Part shown: piece by piece, positions 1 to 5,582 of the stretch | Position numbering within the stretch: the first letter of the stretch is position 1 | Layout of the letters: the number at the start of each line of letters is the position of its first letter | DNA from: Hyphomicrobiales bacterium | GTDB lineage: Bacteria; Pseudomonadota; Alphaproteobacteria; Rhizobiales; Devosiaceae | Assembly (NCBI GenBank): GCA_028290345.1 | Contig: JAQGKB010000049.1 | Span: 1-5,792 of the forward strand | Length of the DNA stretch: 5,792 nucleotides | Direction of reading: 5' to 3' | Notes under the pieces: model-generated | Told to the model about the DNA's origin: nothing | The model's input: only the letters and a program-made list of their open reading frames with translations | The model's database searches: none | Translations under genes and position numbers: made by a program

Positions 1-546
1 GCAGAACGAGGCTGGCCGGATGGTCGATCCATTGGTTTGCGTAGCGAGCGCCAGCGGCACCATCCCGGCCGCCACTGCTGCCGCCGAGCCGCTCGATGAG
101 CCCCCGGAAGTGCGAGAGAGATCATACGGATTGCGCGTCGGCCCGGGGGTATAGACGGCAAGTTCCGACGTCACCGTCTTGCCGATGATGACGGCGCCGG
201 CTGCGCGCAGTCGCGCCACCATGATAGCATCGGTCTGCGGCCGCCGCCCGCGATGCGCGGGCGTGCCGTTCTCGGTCGGCAGGTCGGCGGTATCGTAGAT
301 ATCCTTCACGCCCACGGGCAGCCCGTGCAGGGCGCCTAGGGGCTCGCCCCGAGCACGCCGGGCATCGGCAGCCTCGGCTTGTGCCAGAACCAAGCCCTGG
401 TCGATGAATGCCCAGGCCTGGAGATCAGGTTCCTTGGCGCCGATCCGGTCGAGGGTGGCTTTGGCCAGCACCGTCGCGGTGATCGCGCCGTTCTGCAGGT
501 CGGCCAGCTGATCGCGTGCCGTTCGGTCGAGTAGTGTCTCGGTCAA
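1..546 (-). CDS. Amidase (amidase signature family), N-terminal 182 residues, cut by window edge
   Basis: Cytoplasmic hydrolase of the amidase signature family, which cleaves carboxamides to acid plus ammonia or amine with a Ser-cisSer-Lys triad. All three residues are visible: Lys81 in LPVGVKDIYDT, cis-Ser150 in SGGSSSGSAAAVAAG, and nucleophile Ser174 in TQTNGSTIRPASFC. The spacings (69 and 24 residues) equal those of malonamidase E2 (Lys62, Ser131, Ser155) as I recall them. The start is a TTG at 546, with AAGGA at 558-554 four-to-seven nt upstream; no ATG fits before the conserved region. The stop lies beyond the window; full-length members are usually about 400-500 aa, so over half is missing. 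It is the last visible gene of the leftward operon, 10 nt after the second permease stop, so it probably acts on the imported solute. The family has no signal peptide here, consistent with cytoplasmic action. Substrate is unknown; GatA of the Glu-tRNA amidotransferase is a relative but is unlikely in this context. Confidence 0.93.
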   Translation of the reverse strand, partial: MTETLLDRTARDQLADLQNGAITATVLAKATLDRIGAKEPDLQAWAFIDQGLVLAQAEAADARRARGEPLGALHGLPVGVKDIYDTADLPTENGTPAHRGRRPQTDAIMVARLRAAGAVIIGKTVTSELAVYTPGPTRNPYDLSRTSGGSSSGSAAAVAAGMVPLALATQTNGSTIRPASFC

Positions 547-553
547 GATATTT

Positions 554-558
554 TCCTT
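554..558 (-). promoter_or_regulatory. Ribosome binding site of the amidase, overlapping the upstream stop codon
   Basis: AAGGA on the minus strand lies 7 nt before the TTG at 546. Its first two bases are the last two of the upstream permease's TAA stop (559-557). This supports the unusual TTG start and suggests translational coupling. Confidence 0.6.
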
Positions 559-1417
559 AAAGCCGTTGGGATGGAGGTGCCCAATCGAGCATCCGGGCCG
601 TTAGCTTACTCACCCCCCAATAACTGATCGAGGTGTAAACGATAAACAGCAGCGCGATTAGGAACATGCGGTCAAGATAGGCGAATTGCTGCGCATAGAC
701 GATGACATAGCCGAGCCCCGATTGTGCCCCAAGATATTCCGCCCCGAGCACGGCGCCCCAGCCGGTGCCGAGGCTCAGCAGCACCGTCGAGCGCATCTCG
801 GGCAGGATCGCCGGCAGGATGACCGTACGATAGAGCGTCAGCCGCGAGGCTCCGAGAGCCCGCGCGTTGTCGATGTAGATCGATGGCACGTTACGCACAG
901 CATTGACCGTACCCGCGAAGACGATCACCCCGATGCCATAGGCAACGAAGAGGATTTCGCCTGCGATATTGGTGCCGAACCAGAGCTGGAACAGCGGCAC
1001 CATGGCCAGCAACGGCAGGGTGCGGAGGAACTGCACCGGCAGGTCCACAAGCCGCCGCGTCCATCGCGACCATGAGACCGCCAGCCCCAGCGCCAGGCCG
1101 ATGCCCCCTCCGACCACAAGACCGCTGGCGAGCCGGATGATGGTTTGCAGCGAATGATCGGCCAGCGACAATGCGGCGGCCGGATAGCTGCGATCGGCGC
1201 CCTCCGCCACCGAGGGCACGCCGAGCCCACCTGCCCAGTAGTCCGCCATCGACAGGAAGGTTTTGGTGAACAGCACCTGCCAGCCGGCCACCATCGGCTC
1301 GCCCGGCACGGCCTCGACCGTGTAGATCACCGACAGGACTTGCCAGATCGCAGCGATGGCAATGAAGACGCCGAGGGAAATCCAACGGTCGCGGACGACG
1401 CGCGCGCCGAGCTTCAT
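557..1417 (-). CDS. ABC transporter permease, NitT/TauT (SsuC/TauC-like) type, second permease
   Basis: Inner-membrane channel subunit of a binding-protein-dependent importer (BPD_transp_1 fold), 286 aa. Hydrophobic segments lie near residues 13-31, 91-114, 133-147, 152-174, 209-230 and 250-270. The cytoplasmic coupling loop (EAA motif) is at about 183-202: DNARALGAS, then VILPAILPEM, with the conserved Gly189 and the L-P pair. Between the first and second hydrophobic segments there is a long polar stretch (about 32-90), roughly 60 residues and longer than in typical SsuC/TauC, presumably periplasmic. The ATG at 1417 overlaps the ATPase stop (ATGA), and GAGG at 1428-1425 sits 7 nt upstream. 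It differs clearly in sequence from the first permease, so the two probably form a heterodimer rather than the homodimer usual in SsuABC and TauABC. Family assignment is firm; substrate is not. Confidence 0.94.
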   Translation of the reverse strand: MKLGARVVRDRWISLGVFIAIAAIWQVLSVIYTVEAVPGEPMVAGWQVLFTKTFLSMADYWAGGLGVPSVAEGADRSYPAAALSLADHSLQTIIRLASGLVVGGGIGLALGLAVSWSRWTRRLVDLPVQFLRTLPLLAMVPLFQLWFGTNIAGEILFVAYGIGVIVFAGTVNAVRNVPSIYIDNARALGASRLTLYRTVILPAILPEMRSTVLLSLGTGWGAVLGAEYLGAQSGLGYVIVYAQQFAYLDRMFLIALLFIVYTSISYWGVSKLTARMLDWAPPSQRL

Positions 1418-2238
1418 GCCACAGCCTCATCCGCAACGGCGTCGAGACCCGCCGCATGATCAAGCCCGAGGTGATGCAGCAGCTTGCGCTTGATCTCGAC
1501 CATTTCGGGCAGCAGCAGGCTGTCAGTCGTGCGCGGGCGGCTGACTTTGACGGCGATATCATCGACCTTGTTGCCCGACCGGAACACCATGATGCGATCG
1601 GCAAGGCTTAGCGCTTCGTCGACGTCATGCGTGACGAAAATCACGGTGCGGCGCGTCCCGGCGCCATCGGCGTTCCAGAGGTTGAGCAGCACATCCTGCA
1701 ACTGGTGGCGAGTGACGTAGTCGAGGGCCCCGAACGGTTCGTCCAGCATCAGCACCCGACCACCATTGGCGAACACAGTCGCGATCGCGACGCGCTTCAG
1801 CATGCCGCCCGAGAGTTCGCGCGGCCATGCGCGCTCGACGTGCGACAGCCCCACATGCTTGAGATAGGTCCACGCGATCTCGCGTCGCTCGGCCGCCGGC
1901 ACGCCGCGGCACTTGAGCCCGTATTCGACGTTGTCGATCACCCGCATCCACGGAAAGACGCTGTCCTTCTGGAACACCACGCCGCGATCCGGACCGGGGC
2001 CGGTCACCGGCTTGTTGCCGACGACGATATCGCCGTCGCTGGGCTCGAGCAGGCCCGCGAGCATCTGCAGCAGGGTGGACTTCCCGCAGCCGGAGGGCCC
2101 GACTAGACAAACAAATTCACCTTCGGGGATGACGAAGGAAACGTCATTCACCGCTTTCACGTCCGTGCCGTCGGCGCGGCGGAAACTGCGCTCGACATGG
2201 ACCAGTTCGATCATCCGAGGGGCGACATTGGTGGACAT
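1414..2238 (-). CDS. ABC transporter ATP-binding protein, NitT/TauT (SsuB/TauB-like) type
   Basis: Cytoplasmic ATPase that powers the importer, 274 aa from the ATG at 2238. All nucleotide-binding motifs are intact (this numbering): Walker A GPSGCGKST at 47-55, Q-loop Gln90 in VVFQKDSVFPW, signature LSGGMLKR at 142-149, Walker B VLMLDEP at 162-168, D-loop ALD, and H-loop His204 in FVTHD. The signature reads LSGGMLKR where relatives usually have LSGGMRQR or LSGGQRQR; the LSGG core is unchanged. A C-terminal tail of about 40 residues follows the ATPase fold and may not be conserved. Start choice: AAGGA at 2250-2246 is 7 nt from the ATG at 2238 but only 1 nt from an in-frame TTG at 2244, so the ATG is preferred. 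It begins 2 nt after the first permease's stop and overlaps the second permease by 4 nt, so translation of the three is probably coupled. Confidence 0.96.
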   Translation of the reverse strand: MSTNVAPRMIELVHVERSFRRADGTDVKAVNDVSFVIPEGEFVCLVGPSGCGKSTLLQMLAGLLEPSDGDIVVGNKPVTGPGPDRGVVFQKDSVFPWMRVIDNVEYGLKCRGVPAAERREIAWTYLKHVGLSHVERAWPRELSGGMLKRVAIATVFANGGRVLMLDEPFGALDYVTRHQLQDVLLNLWNADGAGTRRTVIFVTHDVDEALSLADRIMVFRSGNKVDDIAVKVSRPRTTDSLLLPEMVEIKRKLLHHLGLDHAAGLDAVADEAVA

Positions 2239-2240
2239 GA

Positions 2241-3110
2241 TCAATTCCTTTCCGAGCTAAGGCCGGCGTTCCAACTGGCGAGGCGTTTCACTGCCCAACC
2301 GGCGATAGCGTCGACGATGATGGCAACCAGCCCGAGCAGCAGCAGCGAGGCCATGATGCCCTCTGAATCCGTTGCCCCGGCGAGCACCTCGAGCACCTTG
2401 CCCATGCCCTCCTGCGAACCGAGCAGTTCCGAGACCGCCTCGAGCCCCCAGGCGCCCGCAAGCGCAATCCTGAGGCCGCCGAGAATCTCGGGCACCGTCG
2501 CCGGGATGAGCAGATCGACAACGATCTGCCGCTGCGAGGCGCCCAGCGTGCGGGCAAACTCCTCGTAGATGGGACTGACGTTGCTCGCTGCCCGCTGGGC
2601 GAAGAGATAGAGAATGACGGTCACATAGAAGATGACGAGGCAGACCGCGCTGAGCCGCCCGACCCCGAACCAGATGAGCAAGAACGGCGCCGCAATCAGG
2701 ATCGGCACGGTGCCAGCCGTCATCATCACCGGGTTGATAATGGCGCGGACCAGGCTGAACCTGGCGCTGACCAGGCCCGCGACAATGCCGATCGCAGCCC
2801 CGATCGCGACTGCGATGACAACGTTTTCGGCCGTGTAGAGCAGGTTGGCGTAAAGGTTGGGATTGGCAACGCCATAATACGATAGCGACGGCGCATCGAG
2901 GAAATCCGTCCAGAGCCGTGCCACCACGTTTTGGGGCGGCGGTAGGATGATTGTCGAAAGGACTGAAGAAAGCCCTTCCCAAATGAGCGCGAAGACCACG
3001 AGGCCGGCAAGCCGCAGCGGATCGAGAGCCGCGGCGAGCCCATATGCGAACAAGCGAAGAGGACGAACCCGGCGTGGCGCAGCCTTAACGGTGGCGGTCA
3101 CTGTTGTCAT
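2241..3110 (-). CDS. ABC transporter permease, NitT/TauT (SsuC/TauC-like) type, first permease
   Basis: Inner-membrane permease, 289 aa from the ATG at 3110. Hydrophobic segments lie near residues 33-53, 95-115, 126-148, 152-172, 208-230 and 252-272, and the basic N-terminus (KAAPRRVRP) fits a cytoplasmic start. The EAA coupling loop is at about 183-203: EEFARTLGAS, then VVDLLIPATVPEI, closer to the family consensus than in the partner permease. Start choice: an in-frame ATG at 3131 would add seven residues (MRAENGP) but has no Shine-Dalgarno sequence, whereas GGAG at 3123-3120 sits 9 nt before the ATG at 3110. The gene follows the binding-protein stop by 27 nt with no hairpin between them, so the two are likely cotranscribed. 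It presumably pairs with the permease at 557-1417 around the shared ATPase. Confidence 0.94.
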   Translation of the reverse strand: MTTVTATVKAAPRRVRPLRLFAYGLAAALDPLRLAGLVVFALIWEGLSSVLSTIILPPPQNVVARLWTDFLDAPSLSYYGVANPNLYANLLYTAENVVIAVAIGAAIGIVAGLVSARFSLVRAIINPVMMTAGTVPILIAAPFLLIWFGVGRLSAVCLVIFYVTVILYLFAQRAASNVSPIYEEFARTLGASQRQIVVDLLIPATVPEILGGLRIALAGAWGLEAVSELLGSQEGMGKVLEVLAGATDSEGIMASLLLLGLVAIIVDAIAGWAVKRLASWNAGLSSERN

Positions 3111-3137
3111 CGGTCCGTTCTCCGCTCGCATCTGGGT

Positions 3138-4445
3138 TTAGGACGAAGCCGCCAGTGCCAGACGATAGCAGTCGAGGAAATCGAACTCCCCGTACAGCGT
3201 CTTGGCCTTATCAAAGAGCGCCTTCTTGTCGGCGGCAAGCGTTGCCGATCCAAGCTTGGTGAACAGCGCGTCCGATTTGGCCTTGTAGTCGAGCATCTGG
3301 TGCCAGATGTCGCCGCCCCAGACGACGTCCTCCGTGGTGACCTTGCCCTTGGGAACGATGCCGTGCGCCTCAAGATCGGCGATGATCGCGTTCCACACGC
3401 TCTTGTAATAGACGAGGCTCTTTGGATCGTCGTAGTAGGATTTGCCGTCCGCGAACGGGGAGAGCGGATCGAGCAGGTTCACCGTGTCGGCAACGCCCTT
3501 GCCGTCGAGGTTGGTGCCCGCAACGCTGTTGAGATAGGGCGCCTGCAGGTCGAACAGCGACGGGTCCTTCTTGGTCTCGGCGGCGATGCGCCAGACCACG
3601 GACATGAAGCGCAGCACTGTGTTCTGGTTCTTGTTGACGTAATCGCCGTTGGCGGCAACTCCGACCACATTCATCAGGCCTTCAAGCGGCGAGCCCTCGC
3701 CACCTGGGCCGTATTTTATCAGGTCGCCGAGATCGACGAGGTCGGTCCAGCCGGCCTGCCGCAGCGTATAGGTGATCGGGGCGCCTTCGGGGTTGACGAA
3801 ATCCTCGCGACCGGCCTTGGCCAGCACCAGCGACTTGGCGTCGTCGAGCACGTCCAGCTTCCACTTCACGCCGGAGAGCTTGGAGAGGCCTTCCTCGAAC
3901 GGACGGGCGCTCAATTCCGGCGCGCCGACCAGGGTCTTACCTTCCAGCGGCTTCAGCGTCAGCTTGAGCGCTTCGTCGAAGGTCTTGCCCTCGGCGATGT
4001 ATTCCTTGAGCGTCTTCAGCTTCAGCTTGGGGTTGGCAAGGATGGCAAAAGCCACGTTGCTGTCGGTGAACGCGACGCATTTGAGCAGGGTGGAATTCTT
4101 GTAGGTCGGCAAGATCAACGGACAATACTCGCTGATCATGTCGAGTTGGCCGTTCAGCATCAGCGTCAGCACGTTGGAATCGTTGGCCTTGAGGCCATAC
4201 GGCGCCGGATTGAAGCTGATGCCGACATCGTCGAACCAGCCCTTCTTCATGCCGATGTAATAAAACGTATTATCGGCATAGGGCCGCATGCCGAACTTGA
4301 TCGTCGCCTTGGGGATGTCGCTCCCCGTCTCCGCCGGAGCAGGCACAAAACGATCGGCGGCGGCAGCGATGTGGGGAACGGCAATAGCGGCGATACTGAC
4401 GGCTAGCAGGGCCAGCCTACCAAGGCCCTTGCGCATGCTTTGCAT
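3138..4445 (-). CDS. ABC transporter substrate-binding protein, NMT1/SsuA/TauA-like
   Basis: Periplasmic receptor that delivers the solute to the transporter, 435 aa. A clear Sec signal peptide is present: basic MRKGLGR, a hydrophobic core about residues 11-23, and an AAAA stretch ending at residue 30 before DRFVPAP, so cleavage after about Ala29 or Ala30. The mature N-terminus (TIKFGMRPYADNTFYYIGMKK, shortened here) followed by GWFDDVGISF has the 'short strand, then helix ending in KKGWF-D-GI' pattern of NMT1/SsuA-type receptors. At about 405 mature residues it is longer than the usual 300-330. There are three cysteines, in SEYCPL, LLKCVAF and FLDCYRL; a disulfide is possible. Start choice: AGGAGA at 4456-4451 is 5 nt before the ATG at 4445. 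The frame stays open to 4709, but that extension crosses the operator repeats and lacks a signal peptide, so it is rejected. First gene of the operon. The substrate is not recognisable from the sequence. Confidence 0.92.
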   Translation of the reverse strand: MQSMRKGLGRLALLAVSIAAIAVPHIAAAADRFVPAPAETGSDIPKATIKFGMRPYADNTFYYIGMKKGWFDDVGISFNPAPYGLKANDSNVLTLMLNGQLDMISEYCPLILPTYKNSTLLKCVAFTDSNVAFAILANPKLKLKTLKEYIAEGKTFDEALKLTLKPLEGKTLVGAPELSARPFEEGLSKLSGVKWKLDVLDDAKSLVLAKAGREDFVNPEGAPITYTLRQAGWTDLVDLGDLIKYGPGGEGSPLEGLMNVVGVAANGDYVNKNQNTVLRFMSVVWRIAAETKKDPSLFDLQAPYLNSVAGTNLDGKGVADTVNLLDPLSPFADGKSYYDDPKSLVYYKSVWNAIIADLEAHGIVPKGKVTTEDVVWGGDIWHQMLDYKAKSDALFTKLGSATLAADKKALFDKAKTLYGEFDFLDCYRLALAASS

Positions 4446-4450
4446 ATGAG

Positions 4451-4456
4451 TCTCCT
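4451..4456 (-). promoter_or_regulatory. Ribosome binding site that fixes the binding-protein start
   Basis: AGGAGA on the minus strand precedes the ATG at 4445 by 5 nt. It is the best Shine-Dalgarno sequence in the operon and selects this start over the open extension to 4709. Confidence 0.75.
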
Positions 4457-4465
4457 GAACACCTC

Positions 4466-4480
4466 GGGACCGACGGCCCC
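4466..4480 (-). other. Short leader hairpin upstream of the binding-protein ribosome binding site
   Basis: On the minus strand GGGGCC and GGTCCC flank a 3-nt GTC loop, giving a 6-bp stem with one G-U pair. It ends 9 nt before the AGGAGA sequence. It could modulate translation or protect the 5' end, but such stems occur by chance in GC-rich DNA. Confidence 0.35.
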
Positions 4481-4626
4481 TCATTGGATTGCTTGCGATC
4501 GATGCCGCTGGAGCAGGACGGACCATGGACGCGCCAGGATTTCGGTCTCGCATTTCGGCAGCGAATCCAGCTATGCAACCCTCGTGCCAGAATTCGCCTC
4601 TATTCAATCGGCTGTTTTTGCAATAC

Positions 4627-4655
4627 ATTTTGGCTTCTGTGCATTTTGCATGCAA
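4627..4655 (-). promoter_or_regulatory. Possible promoter for the transporter-amidase operon
   Basis: On the minus strand TTGCAT (4655-4650) and CAAAAT (4632-4627) are separated by 17 nt, matching the sigma-70 consensus in 4 of 6 positions each. The -35 box lies inside the first operator repeat, so a bound repressor would block it. Transcription would start near 4620, leaving a leader of about 175 nt. Weak by sequence alone; alphaproteobacterial promoters are poorly predictable. Confidence 0.28.
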
Positions 4656-4659
4656 AGCG
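4639..4659. promoter_or_regulatory. Putative GntR operator, copy 1
   Basis: First of two 21-bp tandem copies. It contains the perfect 12-bp palindrome TTTGCATGCAAA at 4645-4656. The symmetric TTG-N-AT-N-CAA pattern resembles sites of FadR-subfamily GntR regulators such as TTGTATACAA, and it lies next to the gene for such a regulator. Binding is inferred. Confidence 0.6.
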
Positions 4660-4664
4660 TCAAC

Positions 4665-4685
4665 GTGCATTCTGCATGCAAAGCG
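4665..4685. promoter_or_regulatory. Putative GntR operator, copy 2
   Basis: Second tandem copy, identical to the first at 20 of 21 positions; the difference is C at 4672 for T at 4646, which breaks one pair of the palindrome (TCTGCATGCAAA at 4671-4682). The copies repeat at 26 bp, about 2.5 helical turns. It lies 65 bp before the regulator's start, so it could serve autoregulation. Confidence 0.58.
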
Positions 4686-4750
4686 GGCAGACGCTTTCCT
4701 TCTGCCCAATGAATGTGCGGAATGGGCCCCTGCCCTCTTGGGAGTTATTT

Positions 4751-5461
4751 ATGGTAATTGACGCGACTGCGCCGACACCGCGTCGACGGACCGCAGCCCC
4801 AATCGTCCGGTCACGGCCCTTGCATGAGGAAGTCGTCGATCGGCTGCGCGACATGATCATCGAAGGCGACATTCCGGTCGGCGAGCGGCTGCACGAGAAC
4901 AACCTCGCCGAAACACTCAACGTTTCGCGCACGCCGCTGCGCGAGGCGCTGAAACTGCTCGCCAACGAAGGCCTTGTCGACCTGCTCCCAGGTCGCGGAG
5001 CACGCGTCAGCGCCCTTTCGGCGGAGAAGGTCGGGGAACTGTTCGAAGTGGTCAGCGGCATCGAGCGTCTTGCCGCCGAACTGGCGGCCACCCGAATGAC
5101 GGCGCGCGACCTTGAGCGGCTGAAACGCATGCACGACAAGATGGCCGCGCATTTCGCCGCCGGCGAACGGCATGAGTATTTCGCCCTGAACCACCAGATC
5201 CATGTCGCCATCGTGGTGGCGGCCAAGAACGAGACGCTCGCCAGCACCCATGCCGCGCTGATGGTGAAAGCCCGCCGCGGCCGCTACACCGCCCTCGCCT
5301 CCGAAGAGCGCTGGAAGGAAGCCATGGCGGAGCACGAAGCGCTGATGGAAGCACTTGCAAGGCGCGACGCAAAGCGCGCCGGAGACATTCTCTTCGAACA
5401 CGACCGACGGACCGCGGAGACAACCAAGGAAATGCTGGAAAAGACGAAGCGCGCCGGCTAA
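4751..5461 (+). CDS. GntR-family transcriptional regulator, FadR subfamily with FCD domain
   Basis: DNA-binding regulator of 236 aa. Residues about 22-85 form the winged helix-turn-helix: LHEEVVDRLRDMI, then ERLHENNLAETLNVS, then the recognition helix region SRTPLREALKLLANEGLV and the wing LPGRGARV. Residues about 92-225 are the helical FCD effector domain. Its metal-ligand set is visible at Asn147, His151, His195 and His217; the spacings of 4, 44 and 22 match the Asp-x3-His, His, His arrangement of FCD proteins such as LldR and TM0439, but Asn replaces the usual Asp. FCD regulators often bind small carboxylates through the metal. Start choice: GGGAG at 4740-4744 is 6 nt from the ATG at 4751; the frame is open back to 4484 but that part is operator DNA. 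Divergent placement suggests it controls the transporter-amidase operon, most likely as a repressor, and itself. Confidence 0.95.
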   Translation: MVIDATAPTPRRRTAAPIVRSRPLHEEVVDRLRDMIIEGDIPVGERLHENNLAETLNVSRTPLREALKLLANEGLVDLLPGRGARVSALSAEKVGELFEVVSGIERLAAELAATRMTARDLERLKRMHDKMAAHFAAGERHEYFALNHQIHVAIVVAAKNETLASTHAALMVKARRGRYTALASEERWKEAMAEHEALMEALARRDAKRAGDILFEHDRRTAETTKEMLEKTKRAG

Positions 5462-5582
5462 CGCGAGTCAGGCCAGTCGCCGCAGCATGGCGCCGGCCGC
5501 CCAAATATTTCGGCTGCTTGCCAGTTCAAACGATTGCGCGCTGAATGAAAGCGTCTCCCGAACGGCGAAAACGGAGTGGTGC
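5462..5582. other. Intergenic gap without recognisable terminator
   Basis: The 121 bp between the regulator stop and the next start hold a direct repeat of GCGCCGGC (about 5452-5459 and 5490-5497) but no stem followed by a T run. The downstream gene could be cotranscribed with the regulator or have its own promoter; neither is clear from the sequence. Confidence 0.5.

Larger units (their letters stand above)
4446..4750. other. Divergent intergenic control region
   Basis: This 305-bp stretch separates the start codons of the leftward transporter operon and the rightward regulator, so it must hold both promoters. Seen in it: a tandem repeat at 4639-4685, a possible leftward promoter at 4655-4627, a short hairpin next to the operon's ribosome binding site at 4466-4480, and a small direct repeat ATTTCGG at 4539-4545 and 4552-4558. 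The part around 4596-4660 is visibly richer in A and T than the flanking genes. I saw no riboswitch: the TPP-type conserved boxes expected with some NMT1 receptors are absent from the leader. Confidence 0.8.

Noticed and set aside
2239..2244. TTG start of the ATPase at 2244 with a 4-nt TTGA overlap of the permease stop
   Set aside because: The ribosome binding site would be only 1 nt away; the ATG at 2238 has a 7-nt spacing.
3300..4406. Long 368-residue plus-strand frame opposite the binding protein
   Set aside because: It is the antisense of a gene with a convincing family match and signal peptide; long antisense frames are common in GC-rich DNA, and it shows no recognisable domain.
4446..4625. 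TPP or other riboswitch in the operon leader
   Set aside because: Some NMT1-type receptors are thiamine-related, but the conserved TPP boxes are not present and only one small 6-bp hairpin is seen.
4639..4685. Start of a CRISPR array
   Set aside because: Only two copies with a 5-bp gap, no spacer-sized unique sequence, and located between divergent genes.
4446..4709. N-terminal extension of the binding-protein reading frame by 88 residues to 4709
   Set aside because: It crosses the operator repeats, has no ribosome binding site at its start, and would bury a clear signal peptide that begins right after AGGAGA at the 4445 start.
4484..4750. N-terminal extension of the GntR reading frame back to 4484
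   Set aside because: The extension has no regulator-like sequence, covers the control region, and the ATG at 4751 has a good GGGAG at 6 nt.
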